Below the pieces are notes generated by a model, which saw nothing but the letters and a program-made list of their open reading frames with translations, did no database searches and was not told the DNA's origin. Both the position numbers and the translations under genes were made by a program. Shown piece by piece: positions 7,590 to 16,102 of a stretch of 64,000 nucleotides of DNA; position 1 is the stretch's first letter, and the number at the start of each line of letters is the position of its first letter. Source of the DNA: Prevotella sp. (GTDB lineage: Bacteria; Bacteroidota; Bacteroidia; Bacteroidales; Bacteroidaceae); assembly GCA_017617615.1 (NCBI GenBank), contig JAFZVV010000019.1:57082-121081 (forward strand), read 5' to 3'.

Positions 7590-10367
7590 ATGACGAGAAG
7601 AAGCCTTCAGGAAATAGCAAGTGAGCGTGTGCTGGTGCTCGATGGTGCCATGGGCACGCGTATACAGCAGTTTCATCTCTCCGAAGACGACTTCCATGGA
7701 TACTTGTTCCGCGCGTTGCCTGTACTGATGATGGGCAACAACGACGTGCTCAATCTTACCCGTCCCGACGTCATCCAGACCATCCACCGCAAATACCTTG
7801 AGGCAGGAGCCGACATCATTGCCACCAACACCTTCAGCGCGCAGCGCATCTCACAGGCCGATTACCAGTTGGCCGACTATGCCCGTGTCATTGCCCTCGA
7901 GGGGGCACGACTCGCACGGCAGGTGGCCGACGAATTCGATAGTGAAGACCATCCTCGTTGGGTGGCAGGGTCGGTGGGACCTACGAACAAAGCCTGTTCG
8001 ATGAGCCCCGACGTGGCCGACCCCGGTGCTCGTGCCATCACCTACGACCAGCTCTTCGATGCCTATACCGAACAGATTGACGCGCTTGTGGAAGGTGGTA
8101 TCGACCTGATTCTCATCGAGACCATCTTCGATACCCTCAATGCCAAGGCTGCCATAGATGCCGCCATGCAGATACGGCAGAAACGGCAACGTCCGCTGCC
8201 CATCATGCTCTCGGTCACCATTAGCGACCTCGCCGGACGCACGCTCAGCGGACAGACCCTTGAGGCGTTCCTCGCCAGCATCAGCAGTTACGACATCCTC
8301 TCCGTGGGGCTCAACTGCTCGTTTGGCGCCCGCCAGATGAAACCTTTCCTTCAGGAACTGGCAGCCAAGGCCCCATACCTGGTGTCGGCATACCCCAACG
8401 CCGGACTGCCCAACTCGATGGGTCTCTACGACGAAACGGCAGAGACCATGGCACCCCTCATGGCAGAGTTGGTAGACGAACAGTTGGTGAACATCATCGG
8501 TGGTTGTTGCGGCACCGACGAGCATTTCATCCGCCTGTTTGCCGAGATGGCCCGGGGTAAGAGCCCCCGGCGCCCGGTGGAACGGCTGTCGCTGATGCAG
8601 CTCAGTGGCCTTGAACCCCTCGTGGTCACTCCCGAGATAGGGTTCGTGAACGTGGGCGAGCGGTGCAACGTGGCGGGGTCGAGGAAATTCCTCCGGCTCA
8701 TCAATGAGAAGAAATACGACGAGGCGGTGTCCATCGCCCGCAAGCAGGTGGCCGACGGCGCCCTCGTCATCGATATCAATATGGACGATGCCTTGCTCGA
8801 TGCCAGGCACGAGATGACCACCTTCCTCAACATCATCGCCGCCGAACCCGATATCGCCAAGGTGCCCGTGATGATCGACTCGTCGGACTGGCAGGTCATC
8901 ACTGCCGCACTGAAGTGCGTGCAGGGAAAGGCCATCGTCAACTCCATCTCGCTCAAGGAGGGCGAAGAGATGTTCGTGAGCCACGCCCGCGAGATACTGC
9001 GCTATGGTGCCGCCGTGGTGGTGATGTGCTTCGACGAGGAAGGACAGGCCACGACGCTGGAGAGACGCATCGGGATAGCCCGGAGGGCATACCGCATACT
9101 TACCGAAGATGTGGGCTTCGCACCCTATGACATCATCTTCGACCCCAACGTGCTCGCCATCGCCACGGGCATGGAAGAGCACAATGCCTATGCAGCCGAC
9201 TTCATCCGCGCCTGTCGGTGGATCAAGGACAACCTGCCGGGCGCACATGTGAGTGGCGGCGTGAGCAATCTCTCGTTCTCCTTCCGTGGCAACAACTACA
9301 TCCGCGAGGCCATACATGCCGTATTCCTCTACCATGCCATCCGCAACGGCATGGATTTCGGCATCGTCAATCCCGCATCGAAAGTCACCTACAACGACAT
9401 ACCCGCCCAACAACTCGACATCATCGAGGAGGCCATCTTGTGCACTACCGACGACCCGTCGGCACGGCTCATCGCCTTGGCAGCCGAAATCAAACAGCAG
9501 GAGGAGGCACGAAAGGCAGAGGGAACTATGGGGCCTGCCACCGCACAGACCGAAGAGCAATGGAGGACACTCGACGTGGACCAACGCCTCGTCCACGCCC
9601 TGCGGAAAGGTATCGGCGACTATCTCGCCGAAGATATCGAGGAGGCCCTGGGGTGTTACCCAAGGGCAGTCGACATCATCGAAGGACCGCTGATGAAGGG
9701 CATGAACCTTGTGGGCGAACTCTTCGGCTCGGGAAAGATGTTCCTGCCGCAGGTGGTGAAGACGGCACGTACGATGAAACAGGCGGTGACTATCCTGCAA
9801 CCCCATATCGAGGCCGAGCGGCAGGGCTCGGATACCAAGGCGGGGAAGATTCTCCTCGCCACCGTGAAGGGCGATGTGCACGATATCGGCAAGAACATCG
9901 TGGCGGTGGTGATGGCATGCAACAATTACGAAGTCATCGACATGGGCGTGATGGTGCCGGCGGCACAGATCGTGAGGAAAGCGATAGCCGAGGAGGTAGA
10001 CCTCATCGGACTTAGTGGACTCATCACACCGAGTCTGGAAGAGATGGTGAACGTGGCGGAGGAACTGCGGAAGGCAGGACTCAACATCCCTATCATGATA
10101 GGTGGGGCTACCACCAGCGAATTGCATGTGGCACTTAAAATTGCACCGGTATACGGCGGTCCCGTGGTGTGGATGAAAGATGCCGCGCAGAACGCCATCG
10201 CAGCAGCCCGACTGCTCGACAAACAACAGAAACAGGCGTACGGACAACAACTGGATGCGCAGTATGAGCACCTCAGGGAAGAGTACAACGGCCGACAGCG
10301 TGACCTGCTCTCCATCGAGGAGGCCAGGAAAAGGAAAAAAGATTTTTTCAATGACCCGAAAGGGTAA
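7590..10367 (+). CDS. metH: Cobalamin-dependent methionine synthase, without the reactivation domain
   Basis: The enzyme moves a methyl group from 5-methyltetrahydrofolate to homocysteine through B12. The 925 residues comprise a homocysteine-binding barrel (about 1-320) with zinc-ligand cysteines in GLNCSFG and GGCCGTD, a pterin-binding barrel (about 340-620, FVNVGERCNVAGSRKF), a helical B12-cap domain (about 660-750) and a B12-binding Rossmann domain with the DxHxxG motif GDVHDIGKNIV, whose His764 ligates cobalt. The C-terminal AdoMet/flavodoxin reactivation domain of the roughly 1230-residue Escherichia coli enzyme is absent; the protein ends soon after the B12 domain with a basic tail. A separate activation protein elsewhere in the genome is therefore expected. 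No cobalamin riboswitch fits in the 6-base gap to smpB. Confidence 0.96.
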   Translation: MTRRSLQEIASERVLVLDGAMGTRIQQFHLSEDDFHGYLFRALPVLMMGNNDVLNLTRPDVIQTIHRKYLEAGADIIATNTFSAQRISQADYQLADYARVIALEGARLARQVADEFDSEDHPRWVAGSVGPTNKACSMSPDVADPGARAITYDQLFDAYTEQIDALVEGGIDLILIETIFDTLNAKAAIDAAMQIRQKRQRPLPIMLSVTISDLAGRTLSGQTLEAFLASISSYDILSVGLNCSFGARQMKPFLQELAAKAPYLVSAYPNAGLPNSMGLYDETAETMAPLMAELVDEQLVNIIGGCCGTDEHFIRLFAEMARGKSPRRPVERLSLMQLSGLEPLVVTPEIGFVNVGERCNVAGSRKFLRLINEKKYDEAVSIARKQVADGALVIDINMDDALLDARHEMTTFLNIIAAEPDIAKVPVMIDSSDWQVITAALKCVQGKAIVNSISLKEGEEMFVSHAREILRYGAAVVVMCFDEEGQATTLERRIGIARRAYRILTEDVGFAPYDIIFDPNVLAIATGMEEHNAYAADFIRACRWIKDNLPGAHVSGGVSNLSFSFRGNNYIREAIHAVFLYHAIRNGMDFGIVNPASKVTYNDIPAQQLDIIEEAILCTTDDPSARLIALAAEIKQQEEARKAEGTMGPATAQTEEQWRTLDVDQRLVHALRKGIGDYLAEDIEEALGCYPRAVDIIEGPLMKGMNLVGELFGSGKMFLPQVVKTARTMKQAVTILQPHIEAERQGSDTKAGKILLATVKGDVHDIGKNIVAVVMACNNYEVIDMGVMVPAAQIVRKAIAEEVDLIGLSGLITPSLEEMVNVAEELRKAGLNIPIMIGGATTSELHVALKIAPVYGGPVVWMKDAAQNAIAAARLLDKQQKQAYGQQLDAQYEHLREEYNGRQRDLLSIEEARKRKKDFFNDPKG

Positions 10368-10377
10368 TGACAATAGG

Positions 10378-11019
10378 ATGAATAATAAGGTAAAAAACAT
10401 TGTATTTGATTTTGGCGGCGTGGTCGTGACACTCGACCACAACGAAGCTGTAAGAAGATTTAGGAAACTAGGACTGAAAGACGCCGACCGACAACTCGAC
10501 CCCTATACCCAGGGGGGCATCTTCGGCGAACTCGAACTGGGCAAAATCGGTGAGGAGGAGTTCATCAGCAGACTGGGCGAACTCTGCCACCGGAAACTTT
10601 CCTACGACGACTGCCAGTATGCATGGCTGGGATACAGGAAGGAGGTGCCGCATCGCAACCTCGACGCGCTCGTCAGACTGCGTGAAGAAGGCTACCGCCT
10701 CATCCTCCTCTCCAACACCAACCCGTTTATGATGAAATGGGCGATGAGCGGCGATTTCGATGGTCAGGGGCATTCCGTGGAACATTATTTCGACGCAACA
10801 TACTTGAGCTATAAGTTGGGCATGATGAAACCCAACGAGATGTTCTTCCGCATGATGCTCATGAGCGAGCAGATACTGCCCGTAGATACCCTCTTCCTCG
10901 ACGACGGCCCACGCAACGTGGCGGCAGCCAGCCAACTGGGCATCAGCACCTACTGTCCGGACAACGGGCACGACTGGACTAAAGAGATATATCAATATAT
11001 AAATAGGTTTGAGGTTTAA
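10378..11019 (+). CDS. HAD-superfamily phosphatase (YihX-like)
   Basis: The 213-residue protein has HAD motif I as VFDFGGVVV (the nucleophile Asp, with Gly in place of the usual second Asp region as in YihX/GS1-type members), motif II LLSNTN, the motif III lysine in KPNEMFF and motif IV FLDDGPRNV. Such enzymes hydrolyse small phosphorylated metabolites, for example sugar phosphates; the substrate cannot be read from sequence. ATG 10378 is chosen as it starts just before the catalytic strand; an ATG at 10351 would add nine residues that overlap metH. It lies 10 bases after metH and is probably co-transcribed. Confidence 0.88.
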   Translation: MNNKVKNIVFDFGGVVVTLDHNEAVRRFRKLGLKDADRQLDPYTQGGIFGELELGKIGEEEFISRLGELCHRKLSYDDCQYAWLGYRKEVPHRNLDALVRLREEGYRLILLSNTNPFMMKWAMSGDFDGQGHSVEHYFDATYLSYKLGMMKPNEMFFRMMLMSEQILPVDTLFLDDGPRNVAAASQLGISTYCPDNGHDWTKEIYQYINRFEV

Positions 11020-11149
11020 GATTTATCATTCTTCGAATGATGAACATCGGCGGCGTCTTAGCATACTGAAAGCAAGCTTTCGTCTGCATTCGACTTGCAC
11101 GATGTTTAAGGTTACGTTCCTTACTCACCTTCAATAAAACGACCAAAAT

Positions 11150-12013
11150 ATGGCATTCAAAAAGAAAAGAACATGGCACCTGATTCCCGGACAGCCCATC
11201 ACCGAACTCGACAAACAGGTGATGTACTGGGAGAACAGAGGTAAGGAAGTGCCTTCACGCGACCTGATCCTGACACCAGAGCAGGTAGAGGGCATCCGCA
11301 AGGCTGGTGTCGTCAATACCGGCGTGCTCGACGAGGTGGCGCGCCAGATTCACGAGGGCATGAACACCCTCGAAATCGACAAGATTTGCTATGACTACTG
11401 TACCTCGCATGGGGCTACGCCGGCATGCCTCGGCTACGAGGGTTTCCCCAAGAGCGTGTGCACGAGCATCAACGAGGTGGTATGCCATGGCATACCGAAG
11501 GAGGAAGACGTGCTCATGGAGGGCGACATTATCAATGTCGATTTCACCACCATCCTCGACGGCTATTACGCCGATGCCTCACGTATGTTCATCATAGGCA
11601 AGACAACACCGGAGAAAGAACAGCTGGTGAGGGTGGCGAAGGAGTGTCTCGAGATTGGCGCCGAAGCGGCCAAGCCCTATGGTTTCGTAGGCGATATCGG
11701 ACATGCCATCGAGAAACACGCCAAGAAATACCACTATGGCGTGGTGAGAGACCTCTGCGGACATGGCGTGGGACTGAAGTTCCACGAGAAGCCCGACATG
11801 GCGCATTTCGGCCACCGCGGACAGGGCATGCTCCTCGTGCCGGGTATGGTGTTCACCATCGAACCCATGATTAATATGGGTACGTGGAGGGTGTTCATCG
11901 ATGCCGACGACGAATATGGATGGGAGGTCATCAGCGAAGACGAACTGCCCAGCGCACAGTGGGAACACACCTTCCTCATGACCGAACATGGGGTGGAAAT
12001 CCTGACATATTAA
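11150..12013 (+). CDS. map: Methionine aminopeptidase, type I
   Basis: Removes the N-terminal Met from new proteins. The 287-residue protein has an N-terminal extension of about 40 residues (basic start, then WHLIPGQPITELDKQV) before the pita-bread fold. The five metal ligands are visible: Asp in NVDFTT, Asp in YYADASRMF, His in CGHGVG, Glu in FTIEPM and Glu in the C-terminal WEHTFLMTEHG. The 130-base spacer upstream holds a small hairpin (ATCATTC/GAATGAT) but no clear promoter. The last base of the stop overlaps the first ATG of tsaD, so the two form an operon. Confidence 0.96.
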   Translation: MAFKKKRTWHLIPGQPITELDKQVMYWENRGKEVPSRDLILTPEQVEGIRKAGVVNTGVLDEVARQIHEGMNTLEIDKICYDYCTSHGATPACLGYEGFPKSVCTSINEVVCHGIPKEEDVLMEGDIINVDFTTILDGYYADASRMFIIGKTTPEKEQLVRVAKECLEIGAEAAKPYGFVGDIGHAIEKHAKKYHYGVVRDLCGHGVGLKFHEKPDMAHFGHRGQGMLLVPGMVFTIEPMINMGTWRVFIDADDEYGWEVISEDELPSAQWEHTFLMTEHGVEILTY

Positions 12014-13047
12014 TGATGAAAAATCCTGACGTTTATATCCTCGGAATAGAGAGCAGTTGCGACGACACGTCGGCAGCGGTACTGCGCAATGGCGTGCTGC
12101 TGAGCAATGTCACGGCATCGCAAGACGTGCACCGCGATTACGGTGGCGTAGTGCCCGAACTGGCATCGCGGGCACACCAGCAGAACGTGGTGCCGGTGGT
12201 TGACCAGGCAATACGCCGGGCGGGCATCACCAAGGAGATGCTCTCGGCAGTGGCGTTCACCCGCGGACCAGGGCTCATGGGCTCGCTCCTCGTAGGCGTA
12301 AACTTCGCCAAAGGACTGGCGAGGTCGATGGGCATACCCCTCATCGACGTGAACCACCTGCAAGGACATGTCATGGCACACTTCATCAAGGAGAGCGACG
12401 ACGACACGTCGGCACCACCGCTGCCGTTCCTCTGCCTGCTCGTGAGCGGGGGGAACTCGCAAATCGTGAAGGTGAAGGCCTACAACGACATCGAGGTACT
12501 CGGACAGACCATCGACGACGCGGCGGGAGAGGCCATCGACAAATGCTCGAAGGTGATGGGACTGGGCTATCCCGGAGGACCCATTATCGACCGGCTGGCA
12601 CGCCAGGGCAACCCTAAGGCATACACCTTCGCACAACCCCACATCCCCGGCTACGACTACAGTTTCAGCGGACTGAAGACCTCGTTCCTCTACAACCTGC
12701 GCGACTGGGTGAAAGACGACCCCGACTTTGTGGAACACCACAAGGAAGACCTTGCGGCGAGTCTGGAATACACCATCGTCGACATCTTGATGAAGAAACT
12801 GAAGCTGGCGGTGCGCGACACCCGCATCAAGCACGTGGCACTCGCCGGTGGCGTGTCGGCCAACAATGGTCTGAGAAACGCCTTCAAGGACCATGCCGCG
12901 CGATATGGGTGGAAGATATATATTCCGAAGTTCAGCTACACCACCGACAACGCGGCGATGATAGCCATCACGGGATACTATAAGTATCTCGACGGGGAGT
13001 TCTGCGACATCGACGCCCCCGCCTTCTCGAAAGTGACGTTCGAATGA
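12013..13047 (+). CDS. tsaD: tRNA N6-adenosine threonylcarbamoyltransferase TsaD
   Basis: TsaD transfers the threonylcarbamoyl group to A37 of tRNAs reading ANN codons, with TsaB and TsaE. The 344-residue product starts ILGIESSCDDTSAAV, and has the metal-binding pair in NHLQGHVMAHF, the nucleotide loop LLVSGGNSQI, GGPIIDRLAR, and a C-terminal TTDNAAMIA with the third metal ligand. The start may be ATG 12013 or the in-frame ATG 12016; both fit TAATGATG at the map stop. The window shows no tsaB or tsaE. Downstream lies an unusual 9-bp tandem repeat. Confidence 0.97.
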   Translation: MMKNPDVYILGIESSCDDTSAAVLRNGVLLSNVTASQDVHRDYGGVVPELASRAHQQNVVPVVDQAIRRAGITKEMLSAVAFTRGPGLMGSLLVGVNFAKGLARSMGIPLIDVNHLQGHVMAHFIKESDDDTSAPPLPFLCLLVSGGNSQIVKVKAYNDIEVLGQTIDDAAGEAIDKCSKVMGLGYPGGPIIDRLARQGNPKAYTFAQPHIPGYDYSFSGLKTSFLYNLRDWVKDDPDFVEHHKEDLAASLEYTIVDILMKKLKLAVRDTRIKHVALAGGVSANNGLRNAFKDHAARYGWKIYIPKFSYTTDNAAMIAITGYYKYLDGEFCDIDAPAFSKVTFE

Positions 13048-13053
13048 ACGCCC

Positions 13054-13152
13054 GCCCATAGCGCCCATAATGCCCATGGTGCCCATAATGCCCATGGTGC
13101 CCATGGTGCCCATAATGCCCATAATGTCCATGGTGCCCATAATGCCCATTGA
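13054..13152. repeat. Tandem array of eleven 9-bp units, consensus GCCCATRRT
   Basis: Eleven consecutive 9-base units alternate between GCCCATAAT and GCCCATGGT with a few variants (GCCCATAGC first, GTCCATGGT ninth, GCCCATTGA last). They fill the spacer between tsaD and cinA. An ATG at 13070 inside the array is in frame with cinA and would add a Met-Pro-Ile/Val-rich leader of 47 residues. The unit length is a multiple of three, so copy-number change would keep that frame. Confidence 0.9.
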
Positions 13153-13210
13153 GCGCGCAAGCCCCCCAAAAAAAGAAATAATTACCAAAAAATCATACAA
13201 AATCAATCAT

Positions 13211-13723
13211 ATGGAGTTAGAAAGCAAAGTACTGAGCAGGGAGATACAGACGATGTTCTATGAGTCGGGCAAGACGCTCGGCACGGCCGAGAGTTGCACA
13301 GGCGGCAGGATAGCAGAATGCATCATTGCCGTTCCTGGGGCATCGGAGTATTTCAAGGGTGCCATCGTATCCTACACCAACGAGGTGAAGGAAAACCTCC
13401 TTGGGGTAGACCACCAACTCCTCGAGGAGAAGACCGCCGTCTGTCCGGAAGTGGCAGAGGAAATGGTGAGAGGAGCCATCAAGGCGCTCAATGTCGACTA
13501 TGCCATTTCGGCCACCGGCATTGCCGGACCTGGTGGTGGGACGAAGGACATTCCCGTAGGCACCATCTACATCGGCTTTGGCACTGCCGACGACGTGCGT
13601 ACCATCATGCTCACCGAGGACGAGGGGCGCGACAAGAACCTCGCTCATGCCACCAATCAGGCTCTCCAGGCCTTCTTGCAGTTCATCAAGGAAAAGATAG
13701 AACTGCCACAGCACGAGGGGTGA
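13211..13723 (+). CDS. CinA C-terminal-domain protein, probable nicotinamide-nucleotide amidase
   Basis: The 170 residues form a stand-alone CinA C-terminal (PncC-type) domain, which deamidates nicotinamide mononucleotide in NAD recycling. Visible hallmarks are GKTLGTAESCTGGRIAE (with the Ser-Cys-Thr-Gly-Gly nucleophile loop), the GAIVSYTNEVK strand, and SATGIAGPGGGTKDIPVGT. The N-terminal molybdopterin-binding-like half of full-length CinA is absent. ATG 13211 is preferred over the in-frame ATG 13070 because the upstream stretch only translates the 9-bp repeat and has no family similarity. Confidence 0.92.
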   Translation: MELESKVLSREIQTMFYESGKTLGTAESCTGGRIAECIIAVPGASEYFKGAIVSYTNEVKENLLGVDHQLLEEKTAVCPEVAEEMVRGAIKALNVDYAISATGIAGPGGGTKDIPVGTIYIGFGTADDVRTIMLTEDEGRDKNLAHATNQALQAFLQFIKEKIELPQHEG

Positions 13724-13734
13724 TTTTTTGAAGA

Positions 13735-13921
13735 TGAAGTATATCTAAAAACTCCACTTCTGCAAGTAGGATATAAGGACTATAATAGGGTTAAAGCTAT
13801 TCAGAAAGGGAAAATTATACCTCCAAATGGTAATGAATGGGGCATATGTCCCTTTAACTTCCCTTTAACTTCCTTTTAACTTCCCTATAACTTCCCTTTA
13901 ACTTGGCTTCGCCGATGGCCA
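13735..13921. repeat. Dispersed CCCTTTAACTTCC element, copy 1
   Basis: The left part (ACTTCTGCAAGTAGG, then TAATAGGGTTAAAGCTATTC, then ATACCTCCAAATGG) closely matches the copies at 41655 and 44856, and is followed by five CCCTTTAACTTCC-type units. The right end TTGGCTTCGCCGATGG is shared with the copy at 42510. The whole spacer 13724-14191 between cinA and moxR contains no ORF of note; it holds this element, a long hairpin and the bat promoter. Confidence 0.8.
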
Positions 13922-13932
13922 TGCTGACATCG

Positions 13933-13985
13933 CCTGAATGTCGGCAACATCTTTGCAAAAGAACTGAGATGTCGCCGACATTCGG
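13933..13985. other. Long imperfect hairpin between cinA and moxR
   Basis: GAATGTCGGC at 13936-13945 is perfectly complementary to GCCGACATTC at 13974-13983; the helix continues inward as ACATC/GATGT after single unpaired bases and outward as CC/GG. No T-run follows, so it is not a typical intrinsic terminator, though it could end cinA transcription or be part of the adjoining repeat. Confidence 0.7.
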
Positions 13986-14123
13986 CCGATGACAAACCTC
14001 AAAACTCTTAATAATTGTTTCACGACGGTGCCCTAATTTCAAAACTTTCTTAAAATAGGGCGTTGCAGCGGTTTTTTTAACATTATTAAGACAGGTTTTT
14101 TCGCCATTACTTGTTTATTGTTG

Positions 14124-14131
14124 TACCTTTG
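14124..14131 (+). promoter_or_regulatory. Promoter -7 box of the bat operon
   Basis: TACCTTTG lies 61 bases upstream of the moxR ATG. The -33 region is weak: the T-rich stretch near 14093-14099 is the only candidate. Confidence 0.55.
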
Positions 14132-14191
14132 CGTAGTTTTTTGGCAAAGGAGCCAATGCGTATTGGAAATAACAATTAAACAGATACCTTT

Positions 14192-15187
14192 ATGACAGAT
14201 TCAATTGATATCCGTGAGCTCAATTTGCGGATCGAACAGCAAAGCGCGTTCATCTCCAACCTCACCATGGGAATGGACCGCGTGATCGTGGGACAGAAAC
14301 ACCTCATCGACACCCTTCTCATCGGACTCCTTAGCGACGGGCATATCCTGCTCGAGGGCGTGCCGGGACTGGCAAAGACCCTCGCCATCAAGACCCTTGC
14401 CCAACTCATCGACGCGAAGTACAGCCGCATACAGTTCACACCCGACCTGTTGCCCGCCGACGTCGTTGGTACGATGATCTACTCGCAGAAAGAGGAGAAG
14501 TTCCAGGTGAAGAAAGGTCCGGTGTTCGCCAACTTCGTGCTCGCCGACGAAATCAACCGCGCCCCGGCAAAGGTGCAGAGCGCGCTGCTCGAGGCCATGC
14601 AGGAGCATCAGGTCACCATTGGCGACAACTCCTTCCCGCTGCCCGACCCCTTCCTCGTCATGGCCACGCAGAACCCCATCGAACAGGAAGGTACCTACCA
14701 GTTGCCCGAGGCACAGGTCGACCGTTTCATGCTCAAGGCTGTCATCGACTATCCCACCATCCAGGAGGAGCGGCTCATCATCAGGGAGAACCTGCACGCC
14801 AGCCTGCCCGAGGTGAAGCCCGTCACCACAGCCGAGGAAATCATCGATGCCCGTGCCGTGGTGCGACAGGTATATCTCGACGAGAAGATTGAGCAGTATA
14901 TCGCCGACATCGTCTTCGCCACCCGCTATCCCGACCACTACCAGCTCAACGAACTGCGCGACTTCATCACCTTCGGTGGTTCGCCGCGTGCCAGCATCAG
15001 CCTGGCCAAGGCAGCAAGGGCCTACGCCTTCATCAAGCGCCGCGGATATGTGGTGCCCGAGGACGTGAGGGCAGTGGCACACGACGTGCTCCGCCACCGC
15101 ATCGGACTTTCCTACGAAGCCGAGGCCAGCAACGTGAACAGTGAGGAAATCATCAGTAAGATCATCAATAAAGTGGAGGTTCCTTAA
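14192..15187 (+). CDS. MoxR-family AAA+ ATPase of the bat operon
   Basis: MoxR ATPases act as chaperones, often for partners with von Willebrand A domains such as those encoded downstream. The 331 residues show Walker A GVPGLAKT (about 55), Walker B VLADEINRAPAK (about 118), sensor MATQNPIEQEGTYQLPEAQVDRF and an arginine-finger region, followed by the C-terminal lid helix. It is the first gene of an eight-gene run and its stop overlaps the ATG of the DUF58 gene. Assignment to the aerotolerance operon rests on the exact gene order known from Bacteroides fragilis. Confidence 0.95.
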   Translation: MTDSIDIRELNLRIEQQSAFISNLTMGMDRVIVGQKHLIDTLLIGLLSDGHILLEGVPGLAKTLAIKTLAQLIDAKYSRIQFTPDLLPADVVGTMIYSQKEEKFQVKKGPVFANFVLADEINRAPAKVQSALLEAMQEHQVTIGDNSFPLPDPFLVMATQNPIEQEGTYQLPEAQVDRFMLKAVIDYPTIQEERLIIRENLHASLPEVKPVTTAEEIIDARAVVRQVYLDEKIEQYIADIVFATRYPDHYQLNELRDFITFGGSPRASISLAKAARAYAFIKRRGYVVPEDVRAVAHDVLRHRIGLSYEAEASNVNSEEIISKIINKVEVP

Positions 15188-16056
15188 TGGATACTTCAGA
15201 ACTGCTGAAAAAAGTACGTAAGATCGAAATCAAGACCCGCGGACTGAGCCAGAACATCTTCGCAGGACAGTACCACTCGGCCTTCAAGGGGAGGGGAATG
15301 GCCTTCTCCGAGGTAAGGGAGTACCAGTATGGCGACGATGTGCGCGACATCGACTGGAACGTCACCGCACGGTTTCACCGACCCTACGTCAAGGTCTTCG
15401 AGGAGGAGCGCGAACTTACCGTCATGCTCCTCGTCGACGTCAGCGGCTCCCTCGACTTCGGCACCGTCAGGCAGACCAAGCGCGACATGGTGGCGGAGAT
15501 CGCGGCCACGCTGGCTTTCTGCGCCATCCAGAACAACGACAAGATTGGTGTGGTTTTCTTCTCCGACAAGATAGAGAAGTATATCCCTCCGAAGAAAGGC
15601 AGGAAACATATCCTCTACATCATCCGCGAGATGCTCAACTTCAAGCCCGAGAGTCTGCGCACCGACGTGGGCATGGCGGTGGAGTTCCTCACAAGGGTGA
15701 TGAAGCGCCGCTGCACCGCCTTCCTCCTGAGCGACTTCTTCGACCGCTCGCCCTACGAGAACCAGCTCACCATCTGCAATCGCAAGCACGACGTGGTGGC
15801 GATACAGGTCTACGACCAGCGCGCGAAGGAAATGCCCGACGTGGGTCTGATGCGGATACAGGACGCGGAGACCGGCCATGAGATGGTCATCGACACCTCG
15901 AGCAAGAAATTGCGCAGGGCGCATGCCGCCTACTGGCTCCGCCGTCAGGCAGAGATGCGCACGATGTTCAACAAGAGCAATGTCGACCATATCTCCATCT
16001 CGACGAAAGACGATTACGTGAAGTCGCTCATGTCGCTCTTCTCCATGAGGGCATGA
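15187..16056 (+). CDS. DUF58-domain protein of the bat operon
   Basis: The 289-residue protein has the DUF58 signature FKGRGMAFSEVREYQYGDD near residues 34-52, followed by RDIDWNVTARFHRPYVKVFEEERELT and a vWA-like strand LLVDVSGSLDFG that carries a MIDAS-type DxSxS motif. No membrane segment is seen, so it is likely cytoplasmic and a partner of the MoxR ATPase. Start and preceding stop overlap (TAATG). Its biochemical role is unknown in the family. Confidence 0.93.
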   Translation: MDTSELLKKVRKIEIKTRGLSQNIFAGQYHSAFKGRGMAFSEVREYQYGDDVRDIDWNVTARFHRPYVKVFEEERELTVMLLVDVSGSLDFGTVRQTKRDMVAEIAATLAFCAIQNNDKIGVVFFSDKIEKYIPPKKGRKHILYIIREMLNFKPESLRTDVGMAVEFLTRVMKRRCTAFLLSDFFDRSPYENQLTICNRKHDVVAIQVYDQRAKEMPDVGLMRIQDAETGHEMVIDTSSKKLRRAHAAYWLRRQAEMRTMFNKSNVDHISISTKDDYVKSLMSLFSMRA

Positions 16057-16102
16057 CAGGGCACGCGCCGGCAGCCATGCCGGCGACAACCATCAAACAA
16101 AA

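Noticed and set aside
7851..10442. Antisense frame of 863 codons opposite metH
   Set aside because: metH is clearly real, with every catalytic motif; the antisense frame is a by-product of GC-rich third positions.
12010..13206. Antisense frame of 398 codons opposite tsaD, starting with a Met-Gly-Ile/Thr repeat
   Set aside because: The repeat is the reverse of the 9-bp array and the rest lies opposite tsaD. No independent support.
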